From Actinomycetota bacterium (GTDB lineage: Bacteria; Actinomycetota; CADDZG01; WHSQ01), in NCBI GenBank assembly GCA_013694625.1, contig JACDCD010000105.1, positions 1-39,032 of the forward strand: a DNA stretch of 39,032 nucleotides, in the 5' to 3' direction. Shown here in pieces: positions 9,008 through 16,875 of this stretch. How positions within the stretch are numbered: position 1 is the stretch's first letter; each line of letters starts with the position of its first letter. The notes beneath the pieces were generated by a model, which was not told the DNA's origin, did no database searches, and saw only the letters and a list, made by a program, of their open reading frames with translations. Position numbers and translations under genes: made by a program.

Positions 9008-9131
9008 ATGAGCCTCCTAGTCCGGCGCGTCCCAACATAGTAAAGAACCACAGGGACGTGGGCGCGGAGGGCCGATCGAGCGAAGCGCGGCCAAAGTGGC
9101 TGGAGTCGTGAGGGAGAAGGTGGGCAGGGGT

Positions 9132-11294
9132 CTAGCTTTTTGCCGGCGCCGGCTTGGCGGTGCGCCTTCGTGACGTCTTGGATCCTGCCTTCGCCGTTGT
9201 CTTCTTCTTCCTGGGGTTCTTCTTTATGTGCTTGCAGTCAGGATAGTTGGAGCATCCGGTGAACGGCCCGAAGCGGCCGCGTTTTTCGACCAGCGGGGAG
9301 CCGCATTCGGGACAGCTTTCGCCGGTCTCCTTGGGGGGCTCCTTCTTTATGTGCTTGCAGTCGGGGTAGCGGGAGCATCCGACAAAGGGTCCGTAGCGTC
9401 CGGTTCTCACGACGAGCTCAGCTCCGCAGTCGGGGCACGGTTCGCCGGTGGCCTCTGGGTCCGGTAGTGGATTACCCTCCTCATCGAGCTGCTGAGACCA
9501 TTTGCAGTCGTCGGGCCATCCGGTACACGACAGGAACCACAACCCATGCTTGCCAAACTTCTTGACGACGGGACGGCCGCATTCCGGGCATTCCTGGTCG
9601 GTCGGGCGCTCGGGCCGCGTGATCTTGTCCTTCTGTTCCTCGAGACGCGCCTCGAAGGACTCGAAGAACTCGCGCACGACCGGAGCCATCTGCTTGGCGC
9701 CTTCGGCAATATGGTCGAGATCTTCCTCCATGCGAGCGGTGAAGTCGACATCGACCACCTCTGAGAAGTGGGCCTCCAGCAGTTCGCAGACAACCTCTCC
9801 GCGGGCCGTCGGGAACAGGCGCCGGCTCTCGCTGCGCACATACTCCCGATCGTTGAGCACCTTCACGGTGGCTGAGTAGGTCGATGGGCGACCGATGCCG
9901 ACGCGTTCCATTTCGCGCACCAGGGTTGCCTCAGTGAATCGCGGAGGCGGCTGGGTGAAGTGTTGAGCGGAATCGAGCGACCTGAGCTCGAGCAGATCGC
10001 CTTCGCTCACGTCGGGCAAGGTACGCACGATCTCGTCGGGATCGTCATCGCCTCGCTCGAGGTAGACACGCATGTAGCCGTCGAACTTGACCACTTGACC
10101 GGTGGCCCTGAAGGCCACGCCGTTTGTCTCGATGTCGACCGTGGTCGCGTCGTAGATAGCGTCCGCCATCTGGCACGCGACCGTGCGCTGCCAAATCATC
10201 TCGTAGAGGGTGCGCTGCTCCTCACTCAGTGCTCGTGGCATGTCGGCCGGCGCCTGGGCGACCACGGCCGGTCGGATGGCCTCATGGGCTTCTTGCGCCC
10301 CTTTGGTCTTGGCCGTGAACTCGCGAGGCTGCCGGTAGTCCGCACCGAACTTCTTGCCCACCAAGGTGCCGATCTCAGCACGGGCATCTGACGAGAGGTT
10401 GGTGGAATCCGTTCGCATATAGGTAATGTGTCCGGCCTCATAGAGGCTCTGCGCATGCTTCATGGTCTTCCACGTCGGCCAACCCAACTTGCTGGAGGCG
10501 GCTTGCTGGAGCGTGGACGTCTTGAATGGAGCCGGAGGCTTCCGTGTTCGTTCACTCTTCTTTACCCGGACGACCGACCACGGGCCGGGCCGAGCGCGCT
10601 CGGCGACGTCGGCCGCCGCCGTCCCGTTCCCGAGCGAGTACTTCTCTTTCTCTCCAACCGGGTGGATCGCCTGAAGCGTTGCGTCCCGGCCGGCGACGAG
10701 CGTCGCCGTCAGATCCCAGTACTCGACCGGATTGAAGGCGCGGATCGCGCGCTCCCGCTCGACCACGAGGTGCAGGGCGGCACTCTGCACGCGTCCCGCC
10801 GACAGGTTGGGCCCGACGGTGCGCCACAGAAGGGGCGACAGTTTGTAGCCGACGATGCGATCCACCGCGCGCCGAGCCTGCTGGGCGTCGACGAGATCCA
10901 TGTCGAGGGCGCGTGGGGAGGCGAAGGCGCTTGTGACCGCCTTCTTTGTGATCTCGTTGAAAGCTACTCGGCGGGTTTTCTCGGGCTTCAGGCGGACCAG
11001 CTCGACGACGTGCCAAGCGATTGCCTCGCCCTCCCGGTCGGGGTCGGGGGCCAACCAGACGGTATCGGCCTTCTTGGCGGCCGCCCGTATGGCTGCGACG
11101 GCTTTCTTGGCGGAGCCGCGGCCTATCGGCTCGTACGAGAGCTTGACCCCGCCGTTGACCTCGACCGCGAAGCTGGATTTGGGCAGGTCCCTGACATGAC
11201 CCATGGAGGCCAGTACCTGGTAGTCCTTGCCCATGTACTTCTCGATGGTCTTCGCCTTCGCAGGCGACTCCACGACGACTAGATTCTTAGCCAC
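9132..11294 (-). CDS. topA: DNA topoisomerase I (type IA)
   Basis: The 720-residue enzyme relaxes negative supercoils by cutting one strand. The Toprim domain starts at VVESPAKAKTIEKY, with the acidic cluster in APDPDREGEA (D84, D86, E88). The catalytic tyrosine is Y292 in ITYMRTDST. The DNA-gripping motif SAGRVQSAAL is at about 165-174. After about residue 575 there are three C4 zinc-ribbon repeats (CPECG...SCTGWPDDC, CPDCG...GCSRYPDC, CPECG...GCSNYPDC) and a Lys/Arg-rich tail, as in actinobacterial TopA. The start is GTG at 11294 with AGGG six bases upstream. It is transcribed toward the MFS-tmk gene with a 124-bp gap that has no obvious feature. Confidence 0.96.
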   Translation of the reverse strand: MAKNLVVVESPAKAKTIEKYMGKDYQVLASMGHVRDLPKSSFAVEVNGGVKLSYEPIGRGSAKKAVAAIRAAAKKADTVWLAPDPDREGEAIAWHVVELVRLKPEKTRRVAFNEITKKAVTSAFASPRALDMDLVDAQQARRAVDRIVGYKLSPLLWRTVGPNLSAGRVQSAALHLVVERERAIRAFNPVEYWDLTATLVAGRDATLQAIHPVGEKEKYSLGNGTAAADVAERARPGPWSVVRVKKSERTRKPPAPFKTSTLQQAASSKLGWPTWKTMKHAQSLYEAGHITYMRTDSTNLSSDARAEIGTLVGKKFGADYRQPREFTAKTKGAQEAHEAIRPAVVAQAPADMPRALSEEQRTLYEMIWQRTVACQMADAIYDATTVDIETNGVAFRATGQVVKFDGYMRVYLERGDDDPDEIVRTLPDVSEGDLLELRSLDSAQHFTQPPPRFTEATLVREMERVGIGRPSTYSATVKVLNDREYVRSESRRLFPTARGEVVCELLEAHFSEVVDVDFTARMEEDLDHIAEGAKQMAPVVREFFESFEARLEEQKDKITRPERPTDQECPECGRPVVKKFGKHGLWFLSCTGWPDDCKWSQQLDEEGNPLPDPEATGEPCPDCGAELVVRTGRYGPFVGCSRYPDCKHIKKEPPKETGESCPECGSPLVEKRGRFGPFTGCSNYPDCKHIKKNPRKKKTTAKAGSKTSRRRTAKPAPAKS

Positions 11295-11408
11295 ACTTAT
11301 CCCTGATCCTCAACCACCTAACTTCCTGATGTCGGCGCTCTGCCTGCGAGCACCCTCCACTCCTGCCCGTATCCACCCATCCAACGCCTCCTGCCTCCGC
11401 GTTGTTCC

Positions 11409-11432
11409 CCGGCCGGTCCTCCGGTCGGCCGG
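11409..11432. other. GC-rich hairpin in topA-dedA divergent region
   Basis: Inside the 246-bp divergent region between topA and dedA, the 7-bp arms CCGGCCG (11409-11415) and CGGCCGG (11426-11432) can pair around a 10-nt loop. It lies more than 100 bp from either start codon. It could affect either leader or be chance in GC-rich DNA. A TAGCAT hexamer near 11523-11528 could serve as a -10 box for dedA, but no convincing -35 element accompanies it. Confidence 0.3.
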
Positions 11433-11540
11433 TTGCCGCCATTGTCGTCCGCCTCCGCCGAGACCTTGAGGCAATGCGGTCCAGTCACCGAGCCCGGCTC
11501 TGACAACTAGGGCGAACCACCGGCTAGCATCGGTCGCCAC

Positions 11541-12152
11541 ATGGAAGCCTTGACCCACTTTATGGCAGACGTCGTTGCTACCTACGGCTACACCGCCACC
11601 TTTCTGCTGATGCTCGCAGAGTCAGCCTGTATACCTTTTCCCAGCGAGGTAACCATGGTCGTGGGCGGTTTCTATGCCGCTTCCGGTCGACTCGATTTCT
11701 TCTGGGTGGGCGCCGCCGGGGTGATGGGCAATCTCGTGGGCTCGTGGCTCGCCTATGCGATTGGGCGAACCACCGGACGCACGCTACTGGACCGCTATGG
11801 AAAATACATCCTTATCAAGGCGCACGACATCGATCGGGCGGAGGTGTGGTGGGACAAATACGGCGAGGTGGCCACCTTCGTCAGCCGCCTCCTTCCGGTG
11901 ATACGGACGTTCATCTCGCTTCCCGCGGGCATCGCCCGCATGCCCTTCGGGAAGTTCACGCTCTACACCTTTCTTGGGTGCATCCCCTGGACCTACGCAC
12001 TTGCCTACCTCGGGGTTGTAGTCGAGGGCAACTACGACAAAGTCTTGACCTACTTCGATGTACCCACTCTGGTGATCGCGGTGGCCCTGGTCGGGGGCGC
12101 CGGCGTGTGGCTCCTGCGCCGAAGAAAGCTGGGACGCGCCGAAGGCGGCTGA
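11541..12152 (+). CDS. DedA family membrane protein
   Basis: The 203-residue protein belongs to the DedA/VTT superfamily of inner-membrane proteins linked to phospholipid (C55-P or PE) scrambling and proton-motive-force maintenance. It has the early motif ESACIPFPSE (about 27-36), a GNLVGSWLAYAIGR stretch (about 63-76), and the amphipathic FVSRLLPVIRTFISLPAG segment (about 113-130) with the conserved arginines, followed by two terminal helices and a basic tail. It diverges from topA and runs convergent to the HD gene, with 29 bp between stops. The substrate is not deducible. Confidence 0.9.
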   Translation: MEALTHFMADVVATYGYTATFLLMLAESACIPFPSEVTMVVGGFYAASGRLDFFWVGAAGVMGNLVGSWLAYAIGRTTGRTLLDRYGKYILIKAHDIDRAEVWWDKYGEVATFVSRLLPVIRTFISLPAGIARMPFGKFTLYTFLGCIPWTYALAYLGVVVEGNYDKVLTYFDVPTLVIAVALVGGAGVWLLRRRKLGRAEGG

Positions 12153-12181
12153 GGCGTGGGGTAGGCCTTCTCTGTCAAGCC

Positions 12182-12733
12182 CTACGAAAGATCGATCTCG
12201 GGGGCGACGGACTGTAGCCCGGAGATTGCCACCCCGATGAAGTCATCCATCGCAAGGCCGATAGAGGATTCCACATTGCGAATTTCCTCACGCTCCACTC
12301 CGGGGGCGAAGGACTTCTCCTTGAGCTTCTTCTTGACCGACTTGACCGACATCCCGGCTGCCTTCTGGGGCCGGACCAGGGCGGCTGCCACGAGCAATCC
12401 GGCCACCGCGTCCGCATGCACGATCGCCGTGGACATCAGATCCGTTTGGTTCTGCTCGAAGCGATGACCAAGAATGGCGTTCAGCACCTCTTCGTCCGTG
12501 AATCCTTCGCTCCGCAGCCACTCGACGGTCTGAAGTCCATGTCGCTCGAGGTCATCCTGGGTCCGGTCGTAGTCGAGATCGTGCCACAAACCGACGAGCC
12601 CCCAGCGATCTGGATCTGCCCCTAAGCGATCCGCCAGGGCTCTCATGACTCCCTCGACGGATATCAGATGCCGGACGGTTATGTCCTTGTCGGCGTATTT
12701 GTCGACCAGGGCACGCGCCTCGGGCCGCTCCAC
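12182..12733 (-). CDS. HD-domain protein (predicted metal-dependent phosphohydrolase)
   Basis: The frame is open far upstream, but the coding part begins at GTG 12733, preceded by GGAGAGGA and five bases after the stop of the upstream trkA gene. The resulting 183-residue protein has the HD-domain pattern: an early His in ITVRHLISVEGVMRA, the paired WHDLDYD, and later His residues in ERHGLQ and ILGHRFEQ. Such proteins hydrolyse phosphate esters or nucleotides. Its position as third gene after two TrkA/RCK genes suggests a link to potassium control. A cyclic dinucleotide substrate is a tempting guess only. Confidence 0.8.
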   Translation of the reverse strand: MERPEARALVDKYADKDITVRHLISVEGVMRALADRLGADPDRWGLVGLWHDLDYDRTQDDLERHGLQTVEWLRSEGFTDEEVLNAILGHRFEQNQTDLMSTAIVHADAVAGLLVAAALVRPQKAAGMSVKSVKKKLKEKSFAPGVEREEIRNVESSIGLAMDDFIGVAISGLQSVAPEIDLS

Positions 12734-12738
12734 GCCGT

Positions 12739-13419
12739 TTATTCCTCTCCTGTCAGCGCCGCACGGAGGTCGCGCTCGGCCTCCAGCGCGGCCACCGCAA
12801 GTACCTCGTCTCCGGCCTCGAGGCCGGTCTCGTCCCGAGGGGTGAGGACATGACGATCTCTGACCACCGCCACCAGAGTGCAGTCGGGTGGAATCCTCAG
12901 GTCCTGAACCTTCTTCCCACTGGCGGGAGAGCCGTCGGCAAGCCGGGTCTCGAAAAGTGCGATCTTGCCCTGCTCGAATTTCAAAAGACGTACCAGATCC
13001 CCTACCGAAACCGCTTCCTCGACCAGCGACGTGAGGAGGTGGGGCGTGCTGACCGACAGGTCGACACCCCACGACTCTGTGAACATCCACTCATTATCCG
13101 GATGATTCACCCGCGCCATCACTCTGGGAACAGCGAACTCCTGCTTGGCGAGCAATGAGATCACGAGATTGTCCTCATCATCGCCTGTGGCGGCTATGGC
13201 AAATTCACAACTGGACAAGACCGCCTCATCGAGGGTGTGGAGCTCGCAGGCGTCGCCGGCCACCCAGTTGAAGCCGTACTCGGCCGACAGGTCCTCGATC
13301 AGCTCCGTGTTCTGCTCGATGACCACGACGTCGTGTCCCCTGGACATAAGGTCCTTGGCGACAAAACGCCCTACAACGCCGGCTCCCGCCACTGCGATCC
13401 GAATGGAGCTCGCCGTCAT
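12739..13419 (-). CDS. trkA: TrkA-family potassium channel/transport regulator (RCK), CeoC-like
   Basis: The 226-residue protein has an N-terminal RCK_N Rossmann domain (VAGAGVVGRFVA about 9-20, with the acidic end of strand 2 in VVVIEQN) and a C-terminal RCK_C/TrkA-C domain (about 135-220). It is the cytosolic nucleotide-binding regulator of a K+ transport system. It starts 4 bp inside the preceding trkA gene (13416-13419), mirroring the ceoB-ceoC pair of Mycobacterium. No TrkH/KtrB membrane partner is present; the nearest candidate transporter is the KimA-like permease encoded divergently. Confidence 0.9.
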   Translation of the reverse strand: MTASSIRIAVAGAGVVGRFVAKDLMSRGHDVVVIEQNTELIEDLSAEYGFNWVAGDACELHTLDEAVLSSCEFAIAATGDDEDNLVISLLAKQEFAVPRVMARVNHPDNEWMFTESWGVDLSVSTPHLLTSLVEEAVSVGDLVRLLKFEQGKIALFETRLADGSPASGKKVQDLRIPPDCTLVAVVRDRHVLTPRDETGLEAGDEVLAVAALEAERDLRAALTGEE

Positions 13420-14078
13420 CCCTCAGACCTCGCCCGCTCGAGATCCCGAATGAGCTCGGAGGCCACATTGCGGGCGGTCGAGATATGGAGGATGTCGCCC
13501 TCTTGAATCGTGAACTCCTTGTCGGGCACGCGCGGCACGCCGAAACGGCTGACCGCAACGACCCTCCTGACACCTTCGGCCTCGAGGCTCAGCGCGGGCC
13601 GTCCGACCTCACTTGCCGGGGCCGGTAAGGCCATCACGACGACTTCCCCGTTATCGAAGGTGTGCTCGACCGGCGCCTCTTCGGGCAGCAGGGACCTTAG
13701 CGCCTGGTCCGTCGTCCATCGCACGGTTGCGACGGTCTCAATGCCGAGCCGCTGATAGACCTGGGCGCGACGGGGATCGTAGATGCGAGCCACGACCTTC
13801 CCGATCCGGTAGTGCTCCTTGGCGACGCGGGCGGACACGATATTGGAGTTGTCGCCGCTCGTGACCGCCGCAAAAGCCGACGCGTCCTCGATCCCGGCCT
13901 CTTCAAGCGCGCCCTGATCGAAGACGAAACCCACGACCTGCTTGCCCGAGAAATTCGCATGCAGCTTCTCGAACGCTTTTCGGTTCTTGTCGACTACGAC
14001 GACGGAGTGTCCCAGGCGGTCGAGGTTTCCCGCCAGTGCGGAGCCGACCCGTCCGCAGCCGGCAATCACGACATGCAT
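13416..14078 (-). CDS. trkA: TrkA-family potassium regulator (RCK), CeoB-like
   Basis: The coding start is ATG 14078, with AAGGGAG eight bases upstream, although the frame stays open further. The 220-residue product begins MHVVIAGCGRVGSALAG, the RCK_N dinucleotide-binding loop, with VVVVDKN ending strand 2 and a TrkA-C domain from about residue 130. It shares the protein family of the following gene but is clearly diverged, so the pair probably forms a heteromeric gating ring. The 64-bp gap to the divergent OB-fold gene must hold promoters for both directions. Confidence 0.9.
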   Translation of the reverse strand: MHVVIAGCGRVGSALAGNLDRLGHSVVVVDKNRKAFEKLHANFSGKQVVGFVFDQGALEEAGIEDASAFAAVTSGDNSNIVSARVAKEHYRIGKVVARIYDPRRAQVYQRLGIETVATVRWTTDQALRSLLPEEAPVEHTFDNGEVVVMALPAPASEVGRPALSLEAEGVRRVVAVSRFGVPRVPDKEFTIQEGDILHISTARNVASELIRDLERARSEG

Positions 14079-14142
14079 TCCATCTGCTCCCTTAGACTGG
14101 GCGAGTGTCCGACCGATACTCCCATACTTCCCCTCGAAGGCA

Positions 14143-14514
14143 ATGTTCGACAGACTGATCAGGAAACTCACCCAGGCACCTGAGGCAACCAGAGCAACGA
14201 ACCTCCAGGAGTGGGCCGACACCATCCCCGAGACGATCCGGATCAAGGACATCGCGCCCCGGTGCGGGTGCAGAGCGGTTGGCGTGATCCAGAAGATCCG
14301 CATAGATCCGCGTGCCGGGACCGGCTCGGTAGAGGTCACGCTGGACGATGGAACCGGCAGGCTGCGGGCCAAATGGCTTGGACGGAGCAAGCTGAACGGC
14401 ATTGCGCTCGGCAAGGGCTTGGAAGTCGAGGCCACGGCTGGCGATCATGCGGGGGGAGAGCTGGTGGTACTCAATCCGAGTTACCGCTTGATGCCGGGCC
14501 CGGACGGCGGTTAA
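14143..14514 (+). CDS. OB-fold nucleic-acid-binding domain protein, Rv2694c-like
   Basis: Starting at ATG 14143 (GAAGG four bases upstream) this encodes 123 residues. The middle section resembles the OB-fold strands of RecG/RecJ/aspartyl-tRNA-synthetase-type domains (AVGVIQKIRIDP, SVEVTLDDGTGRLRAKWLG, GLEVEATAGD). Small proteins of this type sit near ceoBC in mycobacteria (Rv2694c). Its function is not known; nucleic acid binding is inferred from the fold. It is followed after 10 bp by the KimA-like permease and is probably in the same operon. Confidence 0.75.
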   Translation: MFDRLIRKLTQAPEATRATNLQEWADTIPETIRIKDIAPRCGCRAVGVIQKIRIDPRAGTGSVEVTLDDGTGRLRAKWLGRSKLNGIALGKGLEVEATAGDHAGGELVVLNPSYRLMPGPDGG

Positions 14515-14524
14515 GCCCTCCTCT

Positions 14525-16792
14525 ATGGGCACTACCGCTGAAGCGCTTAAACGTCTACTCGTCGGCAGCCCCAAGTCATCGGGCGCGCTCGAGCACACCC
14601 TGCTGCCCAAGGTGATTGCCCTCCCGGTATTCTCGTCAGACCCGCTCTCCTCCAACGCCTATGCGACGCAGGAGGCGTTGTTGGTGCTTGCTGTGGCGGG
14701 CGCTGCGGGACTGGATCTGATCCTTCCGATATCCATCGCCGTAGCCACGTTGCTGGTGATCGTGGTCACCTCCTACCGTCAGACGGTTCGCGCTTACCCT
14801 TTGGGTGGCGGTGCTTATCGCGTGGCGCACGAGAACCTCGGCATGTACCCAGGCCTGTTGGCCGCTTCCGCCCTCCTTATTGACTACATCTTGACAGTGG
14901 CCGTTTCCATCACGGCGGGTGTCGAGGCGATCACCTCGGCTTCGGAAGCTCTTCACGAGCACCGAATCGGACTTGCCTTCCTCTTCATCGCTTTCGTGAC
15001 GCTGGTAAACCTTCGCGGTGTCAGAGAATCAGGAACCCTGTTCGCCATCCCGACCTACGGGTTCGTCTTGTCTATCTACTTCATGATCGGCACAGGGGTC
15101 GTCAGGTGCTTGGGTGGATGCCCCCTTGCCGAAAGCGCGGGCAGAGAGTTGCCCGTGGCTGCAGCATTGGGTCCCCTGCTCGTTCTCAAGGCCTTCGCCG
15201 CCGGAACAACCGCTCTCACCGGGGTCGAGGCGATCGCAGATGGAGTCCCGGCGTTTCGTTATCCGCAGTCAAAAAACGCTGCAACCACGCTCACGGTCAT
15301 GGCGGCGCTCTCGATCTCTATGTTCCTCGGCATCTCCTGGCTCGCGGATCATACCGGGGTGATCTACACCGCAACGCCGTTGGGGCAGCGCTCCGTCGTT
15401 GCGCAGGTCGCCCTTGCGGTCTTTGGAAGTGGTCCCCTTTTCTACGTGATCCAGACCATGTCGGCGGCCATCCTCATCTTGGCCGCCAACACCGCTTACC
15501 AGGACTTCCCGAGGTTGTCGTCCATCCTTGCGCAGGACCGGTACATGCCTCGTCAATTCATGAACCGTGGAGATCGACTCGTCTTCTCCAACGGGATCGT
15601 CATCTTGGCGCTGTTTGCAGCGCTGCTCATTTACATTTTCGATGCGAACCTCACAAGGCTCATCCAGCTTTACCTGGTGGGGGTGTTCATTTCATTCACC
15701 TTGTCGCAGACGGGCATGGTGGTCCGAGGCAGACGACTGAAACCGCCCGGGTGGAAGCGCACGGCAATGATCAGCGGTTTCGGGGCTTTCGTCACCGGAG
15801 CGGTTCTCATAATCATCACCTACACGAAGTTCCTTGGAGGTGCCTGGGTGGTCATCGCTGCAATTCCCTTCGCCATCTACGGTATGCGTTCGGTCAATCG
15901 TCACTACCAGGAGGTCGGTCGGGAGCTCAGGCGGCCGGACCGCAGGCCCGCAGACCGCCGTCCGGGGAACCAGCACATGGTCATACTTGCAGACGGAGTG
16001 AACGTGGCCACCGTACGGGCGGTCGGATATGCAACCTCGGTCGGTTCTGCGGCCCTCGAGGCGGTAACCTTCGACCCGGGCTCCGCCGACGCTTGGAGGA
16101 GAGCCATACCCGACATCCCACTGCACGTCATGAGGCCCAGCGGCTCGCGAACGGGATCATTGCGCGAATACCTGCGGGCCAAGCGCCGTGAACTAACTTC
16201 GAATGACTTCCTGACCCTCGTCGTGCCCGAAGTGCTGAAGTCAAGGAGCTTGCTCGAGTTGGTGAAAAATCCAGGGCTTACACGCCTCAAGGCGTCGCTG
16301 CTCACAGAGCCCAATGTCCAGGTGATGGACCTTCCCATGACTGAGGACAAGGGCGACCAGGCGTCGCTCGAAATCCATGAACCATTGCGTAACCATGTGT
16401 GCGTTTTGGTTTCCGGCGTACACAACGCAACGCTTCAGGCAATGGAGTTTGCGGAGACGCTCCGGCCAACGGATATAAGGGCGATCAATTTCGGACTGGA
16501 TCCCCTTGCTAGTGAGCGGTTGGGTGACCAATGGCTCGAGCACGGCATCCCACACCCCCTAGAGATAGACGACTCTCCCTTTAGAGACCTCGGATCCTCA
16601 CTTACTCACTACGTAAGACAGTTCAGGGCCGACGGCACCAAACGAGTGGTCACGATCGTCATCCCTGAATTTATCACCCCGAAGCGCCGCCATCGGCTGC
16701 TCCACAACCAAACGGCGCTAACGGTCAAGGGCCGCATGCTGCTGGAAGAGGGCGTTGTCGTGGTGAGCGTCCCGTACCACCTCCACGACTGA
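14525..16792 (+). CDS. KimA-like APC-superfamily potassium importer
   Basis: The 755-residue protein has about 12 membrane helices followed by a soluble C-terminal part of about 270 residues. The membrane part matches Bacillus KimA (YdaO) over long stretches: SSDPLSSNAYATQE near the start (D39 and Y46 align with the K+-binding D36 and Y43 of KimA), SYRQTVRAYPLGGGAYRVA, IDYILTVAVSITAGVEAITSA and RQFMNRGDRLVFSNGI. KimA is a proton-coupled K+ importer regulated by c-di-AMP. The C-terminal part contains two alpha/beta (USP-like) halves starting near HMVILADGVN and HVCVLVSGVHN. It resembles M. tuberculosis Rv2690c, also next to ceoB/ceoC. Assignment to potassium rests on homology and neighbours. 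Confidence 0.85.
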   Translation: MGTTAEALKRLLVGSPKSSGALEHTLLPKVIALPVFSSDPLSSNAYATQEALLVLAVAGAAGLDLILPISIAVATLLVIVVTSYRQTVRAYPLGGGAYRVAHENLGMYPGLLAASALLIDYILTVAVSITAGVEAITSASEALHEHRIGLAFLFIAFVTLVNLRGVRESGTLFAIPTYGFVLSIYFMIGTGVVRCLGGCPLAESAGRELPVAAALGPLLVLKAFAAGTTALTGVEAIADGVPAFRYPQSKNAATTLTVMAALSISMFLGISWLADHTGVIYTATPLGQRSVVAQVALAVFGSGPLFYVIQTMSAAILILAANTAYQDFPRLSSILAQDRYMPRQFMNRGDRLVFSNGIVILALFAALLIYIFDANLTRLIQLYLVGVFISFTLSQTGMVVRGRRLKPPGWKRTAMISGFGAFVTGAVLIIITYTKFLGGAWVVIAAIPFAIYGMRSVNRHYQEVGRELRRPDRRPADRRPGNQHMVILADGVNVATVRAVGYATSVGSAALEAVTFDPGSADAWRRAIPDIPLHVMRPSGSRTGSLREYLRAKRRELTSNDFLTLVVPEVLKSRSLLELVKNPGLTRLKASLLTEPNVQVMDLPMTEDKGDQASLEIHEPLRNHVCVLVSGVHNATLQAMEFAETLRPTDIRAINFGLDPLASERLGDQWLEHGIPHPLEIDDSPFRDLGSSLTHYVRQFRADGTKRVVTIVIPEFITPKRRHRLLHNQTALTVKGRMLLEEGVVVVSVPYHLHD

Positions 16793-16814
16793 ACCCGAGC
16801 CGGCTCCGGGGGCT

Positions 16815-16857
16815 GAGTGGGTGGTGAGTGTGAATAGTTCACATCTCCCACCCACTC
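16815..16857. repeat. Nested palindromic repeat, copy B
   Basis: A perfect 10-bp inverted repeat (GAGTGGGTGG at 16815-16824, CCACCCACTC at 16848-16857) surrounds TGTGAA (16829-16834) and TTCACA (16838-16843). Its reverse complement matches copy A at 2167-2210, including the inner CTA centre, so the two are inverted relative to each other. It lies between the convergent KimA-like and hppA genes, where a bidirectional 3'-end element would be expected. Confidence 0.75.
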
Positions 16858-16875
16858 GGCCTGAAAACCGGAGGG

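Noticed and set aside
14079-14142. c-di-AMP (ydaO-type) riboswitch before the potassium permease
   Set aside because: Only 64 bp separate the divergent starts and 10 bp precede the permease gene; there is no space for the long ydaO fold.
15106-16191. Long open frame in another frame inside the KimA-like gene
   Set aside because: The KimA-like reading frame shows strong family motifs throughout this stretch; the other frame is Arg/His/Gly-rich and has no domain.
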